Positions 9,687-18,919 of a stretch of 64,000 nt of DNA are shown here, piece by piece. The position numbers and the translations under genes are program-made. Source of the stretch: Thermoanaerobaculia bacterium (GTDB lineage: Bacteria; Acidobacteriota; Thermoanaerobaculia; Multivoradales; JAIOJS01); assembly GCA_030429235.1 (NCBI GenBank), contig JAUIDB010000006.1, positions 124,001 through 188,000 of the forward strand. The letters are read 5' to 3'. Under the pieces are notes generated by a model that saw only the letters and a program-made list of their open reading frames with translations, had not been told where the DNA came from and did no database searches. Numbering within the stretch: position 1 is the first letter of the stretch; every line of letters starts with the position of its first letter.

Positions 9687-11069
9687 GTGGGTTCTCGGCG
9701 TCAGTTCTGGAAGCGCGACTGGCTGTTCTGGACCGTGGCTGGCCTGCTCGTCGGGTTGGCCTCCGGCGTGGCCTGGCTCAGCCGCAATCCTCACACGCTG
9801 TGGGTCGACCGGGCCGCCACCTGGCCGGCGATCGGCTCCCTGGCGCAACAGTTTCGAGCTCGCTATCCGCAACCTCCGGTCGCACCCGATCGGCGGCAGG
9901 AGGCGGAGTCGGCGACAGAGCCCGGCGATCGGACACCGGAGGCTGAGTTCGGGGCGAGGCCAAGCGTCTGGATCAGCTCGTCGACTCCCCTCTACGCCAC
10001 GCCGCGGCTCGATAGCGAGATCCTGGCCACCCTCGAACCCGTGACGCGCCTGGTACAACGGGAGCGTCGGCAGGACTGGTACGGGGTGGCCTGGGGGGAC
10101 GAAACGGCGTGGGTCTACCTGCCGGACTACTCCGAGACCGCTGATCCGCCGCTCGGTATGGGCGTCGAACCGCCGGGTCCCGTCCCCGATCTTGCGCCCG
10201 AGCCCGAGCGCCTCGCCGAGGCGCGGCGACTCCTCGTAGACGAGGCGGTCACGCGTGTTGGTGCTTACCACCTGTACACCGACGTCGTAGATGCGACCAT
10301 GGTCTCCTCTTTGTCGATCGCCGTGCCGAGTCTCGAAGTCGTGTACCACGAACGGACGGGGCTTCGACCGATCGATCAGCCGCGAGCGGCGATCGTCCTT
10401 TTCGAGAGCCGGTTGTCCTACGAGCGCTTCAAAGCGAAGGAGCGTTCCCTGGCCGGTCGACCCTCCAGCGGTCACGTCGGGCGCGGGGTCGTCGCTCTCT
10501 ACCGGCAGGGTCGGGAGCAGTCTGAAGTCCACTCGACGCTACTTCACGAGCTGGTGCATCTCCTGAACCGACGGGCGATCGGTCCGGCCCTGCCACCCTG
10601 GCTGGATGAAGGACTGGCCGAAGACTTCTCCGGGGCGGCCGTGTCGGACGCCGGTCGATTGCAGCCCGGCACCCTGGCTCCGACCCTGTCTCGGGACCAA
10701 GACCGATGGCGGGCGACCGGCTCCCAGGCCGCCTTGATTGGACTGCAGCGCCAGTTGGCGGCCCACGGTTCACTCCCGGCAATCCGGGACGTCGTTGGTT
10801 TCGATGAAGAGGAGTTCCACGCTTCGGGAGAGCGGGCACAACACTACGCGCTGGCCGGCTTCTTGATTCGGTATCTGTTCGCCGAGCACGGGGACGCGTT
10901 TCGGGGATTCCTGGCGTCGGTCGCTGACGGAGGGAGCGCTCGCGCCGAGGCTCTGCTGCAGTGGCTCGGACAGAGTTGGTCCGATCTCGACACTGGATTC
11001 ACGACCTGGATCGAAGGGTGGCCGTCTCCTCTGGAAGGCGTGGTGGCGATCGAGAGCAGGGCCGAATGA
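9687..11069 (+). CDS. SH3-like plus gluzincin (peptidase MA-like) membrane-anchored protein
   Basis: TM near the N-terminus; LLHELVHLLNRRAIGPALPPWLDEGLAEDFSG (HExxH with downstream E); GTG start. Confidence 0.72.
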   Translation: MGSRRQFWKRDWLFWTVAGLLVGLASGVAWLSRNPHTLWVDRAATWPAIGSLAQQFRARYPQPPVAPDRRQEAESATEPGDRTPEAEFGARPSVWISSSTPLYATPRLDSEILATLEPVTRLVQRERRQDWYGVAWGDETAWVYLPDYSETADPPLGMGVEPPGPVPDLAPEPERLAEARRLLVDEAVTRVGAYHLYTDVVDATMVSSLSIAVPSLEVVYHERTGLRPIDQPRAAIVLFESRLSYERFKAKERSLAGRPSSGHVGRGVVALYRQGREQSEVHSTLLHELVHLLNRRAIGPALPPWLDEGLAEDFSGAAVSDAGRLQPGTLAPTLSRDQDRWRATGSQAALIGLQRQLAAHGSLPAIRDVVGFDEEEFHASGERAQHYALAGFLIRYLFAEHGDAFRGFLASVADGGSARAEALLQWLGQSWSDLDTGFTTWIEGWPSPLEGVVAIESRAE

Positions 11070-11153
11070 GGTCGGAGTCTGGGGAGACCTCTGCCTCCCG
11101 GTGGTAGCAGTCCACCCGCTGGTCCGCAACCTCGATTCTTTCCTCTTCCCCCC

Positions 11154-11183
11154 AAAAAAAAGATGGGCGCTCTAGGCGCCCAT
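11154..11183 (-). terminator. Rho-independent terminator, minus strand
   Basis: Minus-strand ATGGGCGC-CTAGA-GCGCCCAT followed by C and T8. Confidence 0.88.
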
Positions 11184-11414
11184 GGAGAAAAGGGTGAGGC
11201 GCAAAGTTTAGGGCCTGGCGGCGAGAAAATCAAGGGTCGTTTCACCGGAGACCGCCACGAAACCTCATCGGACGCTATTTGGGGTGGCTCGCCGGGGCGA
11301 TCTTCGCTATTTGTGTCCACGAGGGGGCAACTTTGGGGCCGCTTGGGCGCCAGAGCGGAGAACGTTTGGACTCGGCGGAGACTGCAGACACCGAGTCAGG
11401 GCCCGCTCTCGACC

Positions 11415-12101
11415 TCAGGACCGATCCGCCGGCTCGAGAGGCTCTTCTTCGCGCCAGGCGTGGGCTCCGTTGCCGTAGTGCTCCTGCTTCCAGACTGGAA
11501 CTTCCCGCTTGAGCCGCTCGAGAGCCAGCCGACTCGCTTCGTAGGCGGCGTCCCGATGGGGCGAGGCGGCGGCGATTCCGACGCTGGCGACTCCCGGGGC
11601 GAGACGACCCGTGCGGTGATGGATGGCCAGGCGGAGATCGTCGGCATCGGCTTCCAATTCGGTGACGATGCGGTCGAGCCGGTCGAGTGCCATGCGATGG
11701 TAGGCGTGGTAGGTGATGCCAGCCACGGTTTGGTCGGCATGGTGGTCCCGCACGACTCCCAGGAAGAGGGTCACCGCCCCGCGGCTCGGTGCCTCGACGG
11801 CGGCGAGCAGGCTCGCGGCGTCGATCGGCTGCTCGTCGACCCTGACGGCGCTCGGGGCACCGCCGGAGACGGGAGGGAGCAGCGCCACCTCGCAACCCGG
11901 TCGCAGTTCGCTGTCGGGGCCAGAGATGACACCGTCGATGGCTAGTGCCAGGCGTGGCCAGAGGGGAGCCAGGTCCGGATACTGCTCCTCCAACTGGCGC
12001 CGTAGGCCTGCGAGGTCGGCGCCCGGGGCGAGTTCGACTTCCATCTCGCTCGTACCAAGGGCTTCGCTGGCGGAGGCAAAAGCCACGAGACGAATCTTCA
12101 T
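11415..12101 (-). CDS. MoaD-MoaE fusion (molybdopterin synthase, both subunits)
   Basis: N-terminal MoaD-like MKIRLVAFASASEALG...VALLPPVSGG, then MoaE-like GAVTLFLGVVRDHHADQTVAGITYHAY...REVPVWKQEHYGNG. Confidence 0.9.
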   Translation of the reverse strand: MKIRLVAFASASEALGTSEMEVELAPGADLAGLRRQLEEQYPDLAPLWPRLALAIDGVISGPDSELRPGCEVALLPPVSGGAPSAVRVDEQPIDAASLLAAVEAPSRGAVTLFLGVVRDHHADQTVAGITYHAYHRMALDRLDRIVTELEADADDLRLAIHHRTGRLAPGVASVGIAAASPHRDAAYEASRLALERLKREVPVWKQEHYGNGAHAWREEEPLEPADRS

Positions 12102-12140
12102 AGCGAGGATGATAGCCGAGCCCGGCTGCTGGGCGGCACG

Positions 12141-12146
12141 TATAAT
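12141..12146 (+). promoter_or_regulatory. Consensus -10 box for the acyl-CoA carboxylase operon
   Basis: TATAAT about 20-30 bp upstream of the start; AGGAGG at 12158-12163. Confidence 0.5.
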
Positions 12147-12172
12147 CGCCGCGACCTAGGAGGGTGGACTCT

Positions 12173-13831
12173 TTGTCGATACTAGAAAGTCAGATCACCG
12201 CCGACGAGCGGTTCGAGAAGAGGTTTCAGCATTGGAACTCCCTGTGGCGAGAGATCGCCCAGCAGGAGGCAACGCTTCGACTGGGTGGTGGTGAGAAGCG
12301 TCTCGAGCGACAGCGGGCCAAGGGGAAGATGACGGCTCGCGAGCGGATCGCGGCCCTGTGTGACGAAGGGGCGCCGTTCCTCGAACTCGGTCTGTGGGCC
12401 GCTCACGGGATGTATGCGGAGTTTGGCGGTGCGCCGGCGGCCGGCGTCGTCATCGGGGTGGGCAGGATCCAGGGACGGGAAGCCATGGTGGTGGCCAACG
12501 ACGCCACCGTGAAGGCGGGAGCCTGGTTCCCGATGACCTGCAAGAAGGTACTCCGGGCCCAAGAGATCGCGGCCGAGAACCGGCTGCCGGTGGTCTATCT
12601 GGTCGATTCGGCGGGGGTGTTCCTGCCTCTGCAGGACGAGATCTTCCCTGACCGCGACCACTTCGGTCGCGCCTTCTACAACAACGCCCGCCTGTCGGCG
12701 GCGGGGATACCTCAGATCGCGGCGATCCTCGGACCTTGCGTGGCCGGTGGCGCGTATCTGCCCATCATGAGCGACGAGTCGCACATCGTCGAGGGCACCG
12801 GCTCGATCTTCCTCGCGGGTCCTCACCTGGTGAAGGCGGCGATCGGAGAGTCGATCGAGGCCGAAGATCTCGGCGGTGCGTTCGTCCAGTGCGACATCTC
12901 CGGGGTGGTCGATCATCGACATCCCGACGATGCGAGTTGCCTGGCCAAGATCCGATCGCAGTTCGCCCAGATGGCGCCACCGCCCGCCGCCCCGTTCGCT
13001 CGTCGCGAGGCCCGAGACCCGCAGTACCCCGCCTCCCAGCTGACCGGGATGCTACCGGTGGATCGCAGTCGACCGTACGATGCTCGGGAGATGATTGCGC
13101 GACTGGTCGATGGCAGCGAGTTCGATGAGTTCAAGGAGACCTACGGACAGACCCTGCTCTGCGGGACCGGCTGGATCGACGGCTGGGCGGTGGGAATCGT
13201 CGCCAACCAGCGGTCGATCGTGACTCAGCGGACCGGGGTCGAGGAGCGCGATCGCGAGCTTCAGATTGGTGGCGTCGTGTACTCGGAAGCGGCCGACAAG
13301 GGGGCCAGGTTCGTCCAGCTCTGCAACCAGAAGGGGATCCCTCTTCTCTTTCTCCAGGACGTGACCGGCTTCATGGTGGGCAGTCGGGCGGAGCGCGGGG
13401 GCATCATCAAGGACGGCGCGAAGATGGTCAACGCGGTGGCCAACACCGTGGTCCCCAAGATCACGATCTTCGTCGGCAACTCCTACGGTGCGGGCAACTA
13501 CGCGATGTGCGGCAAGGCCTACGGTGCGCGCTTCGTCTACGCCTGGCCGTCGGCGTCGATCGCGGTAATGGGTGGTGCCCAGGCCTCCAAGACCTTGCTT
13601 TCGATCCAGCTCAAGAATCGCGAGGTCTCCGACGAGGAGCGCGAGTCTCTGCTCTCCAAGATCCAACGACGATACGACGAAGCGATGGATCCGCGGTACG
13701 CTGCAGCTCGGCTCTGGGTCGATGCCATCATCGATCCCGGTCAGACGCGGGAGGTCGTGTCGCGCTCTCTGGCCGCCGCGGCCTGTAACCCAGTGATCGA
13801 CGAGTTCAAGACCGGCGTGTTGCAGACCTAG
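12173..13831 (+). CDS. Acyl-CoA carboxylase carboxyltransferase (beta) subunit, MCCB/AtuC-like
   Basis: RLGGGEKRLERQRAKGKMTARERIAALCDEG...GRAFYNNARLSAAGIPQIAAILGPCVAGGAYLPIMSDE; TTG 12173 gives better SD spacing than GTG 12164. Confidence 0.9.
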   Translation: MSILESQITADERFEKRFQHWNSLWREIAQQEATLRLGGGEKRLERQRAKGKMTARERIAALCDEGAPFLELGLWAAHGMYAEFGGAPAAGVVIGVGRIQGREAMVVANDATVKAGAWFPMTCKKVLRAQEIAAENRLPVVYLVDSAGVFLPLQDEIFPDRDHFGRAFYNNARLSAAGIPQIAAILGPCVAGGAYLPIMSDESHIVEGTGSIFLAGPHLVKAAIGESIEAEDLGGAFVQCDISGVVDHRHPDDASCLAKIRSQFAQMAPPPAAPFARREARDPQYPASQLTGMLPVDRSRPYDAREMIARLVDGSEFDEFKETYGQTLLCGTGWIDGWAVGIVANQRSIVTQRTGVEERDRELQIGGVVYSEAADKGARFVQLCNQKGIPLLFLQDVTGFMVGSRAERGGIIKDGAKMVNAVANTVVPKITIFVGNSYGAGNYAMCGKAYGARFVYAWPSASIAVMGGAQASKTLLSIQLKNREVSDEERESLLSKIQRRYDEAMDPRYAAARLWVDAIIDPGQTREVVSRSLAAAACNPVIDEFKTGVLQT

Positions 13832-13860
13832 GGTCGGCTCGCTGGGATTCGAGGAAACGA

Positions 13861-15228
13861 ATGAAGACGATACGAATAGGAAACGGTCAGGGCTTCTGGG
13901 GCGACAGTGTCGATGCCCCGGTGGATCTCCTACGGGGTGGCCCCATCGACTACATCGGCATGGACTACCTCGCCGAGGTGACGCTGTCGATCATGATGCG
14001 GCAGAAGTTGAAGGATCCGAGTCGGGGCTACGCCACCGATTTCATCGGGTTCATCCGCCGGGTGCTGCCGGAACTCCGCGAACGTGGCGTCCGTGTGATC
14101 ACCAACGCCGGCGGGTTGAACCCGAAGGCGTGTCGTGAACAGATCTTCGAGGTGGCTCGGGAGTTCGGAATCTCCGGTTTGCGGGTTGGAGTGGTCGAAG
14201 GCGACGACATCCTGCCCGACCTGAAGGAGCTGGTGGACTCGGGACACGCCTTGCGGCACATGGAGACCGGCGACGAGATCGCGGGCGTTCTCGATCAGGT
14301 GACCAGCGCCAACGCCTACCTCGGCGCCTGGCCGGTGGTGGATGCCCTGAATCAGGGTGCGGACATCGTACTCTGTGGGCGGGTGACCGATACCGCGTTG
14401 GCCCTGGCACCGATGGCACATGAGTTCGGGTGGTCGCCCGACAACTGGGACTTGATGGCCGCGGGCACCGTGGCCGGGCACATTCTGGAGTGCGGAGCCC
14501 AATGCACCGGCGGCAACTTCTCTCGATGGTGGGAAGTCCCCGACCTGTGGAACGTCGGTTTCCCCATCGTCGAGGCGTCGGCCGACGGCAGCTTCGTCGT
14601 CACCAAGCACGACGGCACCGGGGGGATGGTCACCGAAGAGACGGTGGCCGAGCAGCTGGTTTACGAGATGGGAAACCCCGGTGAATACCTGACCCCTGAC
14701 GTCACGGCGGACTTCACCTCCATTCAACTGAAAGCCGCGGGCGCCAACCGAGTTCGCGTCTCGGGAATCGGTGGAGGGCCGCGGACGCCATTCCTCAAGA
14801 TCTCGGCTTCCTATCTAGCTGGATTCAAGACCAGTGGCCAGCTCACGGTCTCCGGGCCGCAGGCGATCGACAAAGCACGTCTCTGCGCCGACGTGGTCTG
14901 GAAACGATTGGAGAAAGCCGGCGTAACCTTCGACCCCGCCGATCGTCTCGAGGAGCTCGTCGGCCACTCAGCTTGTCTACCCGGCGTCTTGAGTGCGCCG
15001 TCCGATCCCCCCGAGGTCGTGCTGCGACTCGGGGTGCGCGATGCCGACCGCGAGAAGGTCGCTCGATTCGGCAAGGAACTCGCCCCTCTGGTGACCTCGG
15101 GCCCACCCGGAGTGACCGGCTTTGCCGGAGGGCGGCCCAAGCCACAGGAGATCGTCGCCTATTGGCCGGCGTTGATCGAACGCGAGGTCGTGGAGTCCAG
15201 CGTTCACGTGACGGTGGAGGAGGTCTGA
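13861..15228 (+). CDS. AtuA/DUF1446 family protein
   Basis: IRIGNGQGFWGDSVDAPVDLLRGGPIDYIGMDYLAEVTLSIM...GVRVITNAGGLNP. Confidence 0.88.
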   Translation: MKTIRIGNGQGFWGDSVDAPVDLLRGGPIDYIGMDYLAEVTLSIMMRQKLKDPSRGYATDFIGFIRRVLPELRERGVRVITNAGGLNPKACREQIFEVAREFGISGLRVGVVEGDDILPDLKELVDSGHALRHMETGDEIAGVLDQVTSANAYLGAWPVVDALNQGADIVLCGRVTDTALALAPMAHEFGWSPDNWDLMAAGTVAGHILECGAQCTGGNFSRWWEVPDLWNVGFPIVEASADGSFVVTKHDGTGGMVTEETVAEQLVYEMGNPGEYLTPDVTADFTSIQLKAAGANRVRVSGIGGGPRTPFLKISASYLAGFKTSGQLTVSGPQAIDKARLCADVVWKRLEKAGVTFDPADRLEELVGHSACLPGVLSAPSDPPEVVLRLGVRDADREKVARFGKELAPLVTSGPPGVTGFAGGRPKPQEIVAYWPALIEREVVESSVHVTVEEV

Positions 15229-15575
15229 TGGCACGGGTTCCACTATCCCGCATCGCCCACGCGCGCTCTGGCGACAAAGGGGACGGTAGCAACGTCGGCC
15301 TGATCGCCGATACGGCAGCCCTCTACGAGATCATCCGCGAACAGGTTACGCCGGAGCGGGTGAAGGAACACTTCGCCGAGGTCTGCCACGGAGCGGTCGA
15401 GCGCTTCGAGGTGCCCAATCTACGGGCTCTGAATTTCATCCTGCACGACTCGCTGGGTGGCGGCGGCACCCTCAGTCTGAAGACCGACGCCCAGGGCAAG
15501 ACCCATGGTCAGGGCATTCTGGCTCTGGAGGTCGAGGTCCCCTCCGAGCTCTTGCCCGCCGAGGTGCACCGATGA
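15228..15575 (+). CDS. AtuA-associated ferredoxin-fold-like protein
   Basis: VPLSRIAHARSGDKGDGSNVGLIA...NLRALNFILHDSLGGGGTLSLKTDAQGKTHGQGIL; ATGA-coupled to the AtuA-like gene. Confidence 0.8.
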   Translation: MARVPLSRIAHARSGDKGDGSNVGLIADTAALYEIIREQVTPERVKEHFAEVCHGAVERFEVPNLRALNFILHDSLGGGGTLSLKTDAQGKTHGQGILALEVEVPSELLPAEVHR

Positions 15576-16354
15576 CCGAGTGGTTGGTCGAACGGCGAGA
15601 GGGCGATCTGCTGTGGGTGACGTTGAACGATCCCGATCGAGCCAACGCTCTGGCCCCGGGTTTGATCGAGGCCCTGACCGACCTCTATCGGCGCCCGCTG
15701 CTCGAGTCTGGAGTTCGGGCCCTGCTGCTATCGGGAGCCGGCCGCCACTTCTCGGCCGGAGCCGATCTCGCGCACCTGCGGTCTCTGAAGGACGCGACCT
15801 TGGAGGACAACCGGGCGGATTCGAAACGTCTGCGCGACCTGTTCCAGGCGGTCTTGACGCAGGAGGTCCTGACCATTGCCCTGGTGCAGGGGGCCTGTAT
15901 CGCGGGAGGCTGCGGCCTGGCCACGGCGCATGACTTCGTGATCGCATCCGAGCGGGCCAAGTTCATGTACAGCGAGGTGAAGATCGGATTCGTCGCAGCG
16001 TTGGTCGCCACCTTTCTGCCGTTGCGCGTCAGCGGCCGTGATGCCCGTGAGATGCTACTGAACCCGAGCCTGCTACCGGCGGAGGAGGCTCTGAGACTTG
16101 GTTTGATCAACCGCGTGGTCGGCGAGGGCGAGCTAACGACGGCAGGCGAGGCTCTGGCGGAGGAGATCCTGAGCAATGCGAGTTCCCAGTCGCTGGCTCG
16201 CACCAAGCGCCTCCTCCTGTCGTTGCCCGGTCGTTCGCTCAACGACGCGCTCGACCACGCGGCCGAGCAGAACGCCCAGGCGCGTCGGACCGAGGACTGT
16301 CAGCGCGGCATTGCGCACTTTCTCGAGCACAAGTCGGCTCCGACCTGGCGTTAG
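15572..16354 (+). CDS. Enoyl-CoA hydratase/isomerase family protein
   Basis: LLLSGAGRHFSAGADLAHLRSL...VQGACIAGGCGLATAHDFVIASERAKFMYSEVKIGFVAA. Confidence 0.9.
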   Translation: MTEWLVERREGDLLWVTLNDPDRANALAPGLIEALTDLYRRPLLESGVRALLLSGAGRHFSAGADLAHLRSLKDATLEDNRADSKRLRDLFQAVLTQEVLTIALVQGACIAGGCGLATAHDFVIASERAKFMYSEVKIGFVAALVATFLPLRVSGRDAREMLLNPSLLPAEEALRLGLINRVVGEGELTTAGEALAEEILSNASSQSLARTKRLLLSLPGRSLNDALDHAAEQNAQARRTEDCQRGIAHFLEHKSAPTWR

Positions 16355-16487
16355 GATCTCGAACCGACTCGACCTTCTGGAAACCCCGCTCTCCGGGGAC
16401 GCGGCGCCTGGGGGAGCCCAACGGTGCCTTGCGCGACCTCGCCGGGAGCCGACGGCATGCGCGGAATGCGCTCCCTTCCGCCTTGGG

Positions 16488-17330
16488 TCAGCGGCGGAGG
16501 TTGCGATCCAGCCACCTCAGGGTGGCATTCATGGCATCGATCAGGTGGGGCGTCGGCCCCTGGAAGGGGTGTTTGGCCCCCAGGGTGTGGCCGGCACCGG
16601 CAATCCGGTGGAGCAACACGGGGGGAGCTGCGGCCGCGGCCAGGTCGTCACCTTCAGCCGGGTCCACGGTCTCGTCTTCGCTCCCGTGCACGATCAGCCA
16701 CGGGGCGGAGCGGCGAGCGGCCGCCGCCATCAGGTCGAGAGCCTCGGCGTTCTCTTCGATATCGTCGAGCAGGTCGGTGGAGATCGGGAGGGTCTGTCCG
16801 GTGCGTCCATTGTGGATCGGGAGCTCTCCATCGCGCCGCCACTGCTCCTCGAGCCCGCGGAAGCGGTGGACCTCGCCGATTGCGTTCCAGGTCACCAGGG
16901 CTTTGAGCGCGGGACGATCGCTAAGGCCAGCGGCCGCGAGGATCGCAGCTCCCCCACCCCGGCTGTGTCCGAAGAGGCCAACCCGATCGGCGTCGATGCG
17001 CTCGGGGTCGAGTTGGGCCACTTCGGAGAAGATCGACCGCAGGTCTTCGACGTCGCGGGAGTAGGTCGCGTCGCGAAACGCCTGGGGATCGCTGACGACG
17101 TCCTCCCCGGGGGCCACGCCGCTGCCGCTGAAGTTGAAGCGCAGAACGGCGAATCCCTTCTCGCACAGCAGATCTGCCAGCGGTGGGTGGAAACCCCAGT
17201 CCATGAACCCCTTGAACCCGTGGCACTGCAGGACTAGAGGGCGGGGCTGGCGAGCCGCTGGCAGATGCAGCACGGCGTCGAGAGGACGGGGTCCGGCGGT
17301 GAGTCGTAGGTGGCGTGTCGTCGTAGGCAT
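16488..17330 (-). CDS. Alpha/beta hydrolase
   Basis: RPLVLQCHGFKGFMDWGF...VGLFGHSRGGGAAIL. Confidence 0.85.
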   Translation of the reverse strand: MPTTTRHLRLTAGPRPLDAVLHLPAARQPRPLVLQCHGFKGFMDWGFHPPLADLLCEKGFAVLRFNFSGSGVAPGEDVVSDPQAFRDATYSRDVEDLRSIFSEVAQLDPERIDADRVGLFGHSRGGGAAILAAAGLSDRPALKALVTWNAIGEVHRFRGLEEQWRRDGELPIHNGRTGQTLPISTDLLDDIEENAEALDLMAAAARRSAPWLIVHGSEDETVDPAEGDDLAAAAAPPVLLHRIAGAGHTLGAKHPFQGPTPHLIDAMNATLRWLDRNLRR

Positions 17331-17344
17331 CTTCGGTTCCTCGG

Positions 17345-18307
17345 TCAGCCGTCGGAAGCAGTAAAGGGAAGAGCGACCACCTCGGCGGAGGAGCCGTTGT
17401 CGAGTTGCACCACCGTGCCTGGCTCGCCGGCCCGATGATGGACGATGGCGAGTGCGATGGGGCCGTGGAGGGGAGATTCGGTCGAGGCTCCCAACCGTCC
17501 CACCGCGCGCCCGTCGAGAAGCAGTTCACCGCCCGGACTGGGAGTTGGGAGTTCGAGGCCTCTGAGGCCCCGGGGCGAACGCTGAACTCCACCCCGGTAG
17601 TGGATGCGGGCGATGACTTCCTGTCCCAGGTAGCATCCCTTGTCGTAGCTGACGGCGCGTTCTTCGTGGCCGGTCTCCTGGGGGAAGCAATCGTCGGCGA
17701 AGTCGATGCCGTAGCGCAACCAACCCGATTCGACGTGCAGACAGTTCCAGGCCAGAGAATCGAGGGGGGTGGCCGACGCAGCCAGTGCCTCGGCCCAGTT
17801 CGCGGCCTGCTGATCGACGTAGACCACGAACCAGTCGATGCCGGCCAGGGTCCTCGGGACGGCCAACGCTTCGCCCGGCGGGCCCTGTACGACCTCTGCC
17901 CGGCCGGCCGGCAGCGCCGGGAGGCCGAGAGCCACGGCCGCCCGGGCATTGAGGTAGAAGCACCGAACATCGCGGGTGGTGAAATCGACCCGATCGGCGA
18001 TCCGGTATTTGGTCAGATGCTCGACCATCGGCTCACCTCGGCCCTGTGGCCATTCCACCCAGAGCGACGCTCCTCGATCCATGGCCCAGAGGTCACTCAA
18101 GATGCGTCCCTTGACCTGGGTACAGAACCCGTAGGTCGCCCCTCCTTCGCCGAGACGAGCGACATCGCAGGTCACCAGGCCGTTCAAGAAGCGCCGATGA
18201 TCCGCCCCCGTCAGTTCGACGAGGTCGAGGCCGGTTTCGAAGAAGGCGGCTCCGTGGCGAGCCGCCGTGAGTGCGTCGTGCAGTGACATCGGTCCATCGT
18301 CGGTCAT
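17345..18307 (-). CDS. ygfZ: YgfZ/GcvT-domain folate-binding protein
   Basis: KGCYLGQEVIARIHYRG signature motif. Confidence 0.88.
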   Translation of the reverse strand: MTDDGPMSLHDALTAARHGAAFFETGLDLVELTGADHRRFLNGLVTCDVARLGEGGATYGFCTQVKGRILSDLWAMDRGASLWVEWPQGRGEPMVEHLTKYRIADRVDFTTRDVRCFYLNARAAVALGLPALPAGRAEVVQGPPGEALAVPRTLAGIDWFVVYVDQQAANWAEALAASATPLDSLAWNCLHVESGWLRYGIDFADDCFPQETGHEERAVSYDKGCYLGQEVIARIHYRGGVQRSPRGLRGLELPTPSPGGELLLDGRAVGRLGASTESPLHGPIALAIVHHRAGEPGTVVQLDNGSSAEVVALPFTASDG

Positions 18308-18480
18308 GCGCGAAGTGTAGTGGATGCCCTCTCTGGCGGCGCCGCGACTCCTGCCTCGTCGCCGACCTGCTGGACCATCCGCGACCTTGCCCCGCCCGCG
18401 GTATTCAGGAGACTGCTACAATCGCGGGGGAATACGAGCCACCTCGCTCCTGGTTATTGTGGCTCACGAGGAGATTCCAG

Positions 18481-18873
18481 ATGGCCGAAACCGACACCGC
18501 TACCAACTCCCAGACCACCGCCGCGCAACCCGTTGCGGTTCACCATCCTGTCGATCTGACCGCCAAAGCGGCACAGATGATCCGCCTGACGCGGCAGGAA
18601 GAAAAGCTCCCCGAGACCCACGGACTGCGCGTTGCGGTCGTCGGCGGCGGGTGCAGCGGCTTCCAATATGCGCTCGACTTCACCGACGAGGCCCGTGACA
18701 ACGACCACGTCTATCAGGTCGAGGATGTCACCCTGTACGTCGATGCGGTGAGTGCTCGCTACCTTCAGGGCACCACGATCGACTATGTGATGGGAATGTC
18801 GGGAGCCGGCTTCAAATTCAACAACCCCAAGGCGGTCGGTTCCTGCGGCTGCGGCAGTTCGTTCAGCGTCTGA
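18481..18873 (+). CDS. IscA/ErpA/HesB-type iron-sulfur assembly protein
   Basis: LRVAVVGGGCSGFQYALDF...GAGFKFNNPKAVGSCGCGSSF. Confidence 0.92.
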   Translation: MAETDTATNSQTTAAQPVAVHHPVDLTAKAAQMIRLTRQEEKLPETHGLRVAVVGGGCSGFQYALDFTDEARDNDHVYQVEDVTLYVDAVSARYLQGTTIDYVMGMSGAGFKFNNPKAVGSCGCGSSFSV

Positions 18874-18919
18874 ACCGTCCTCCGCGATCTCGCGGTCACG
18901 ACGTTCGCTTCTCCGATCG

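Noticed and set aside
11154-11414. RNase P RNA, tmRNA or SRP RNA in the non-coding stretch
   Set aside because: No recognisable conserved core sequences of these RNAs on either strand.
11163-11945. 260-aa plus ORF over the non-coding segment and moaD-moaE
   Set aside because: Mostly antisense to the MoaD-MoaE fusion; low-complexity translation with no family resemblance.
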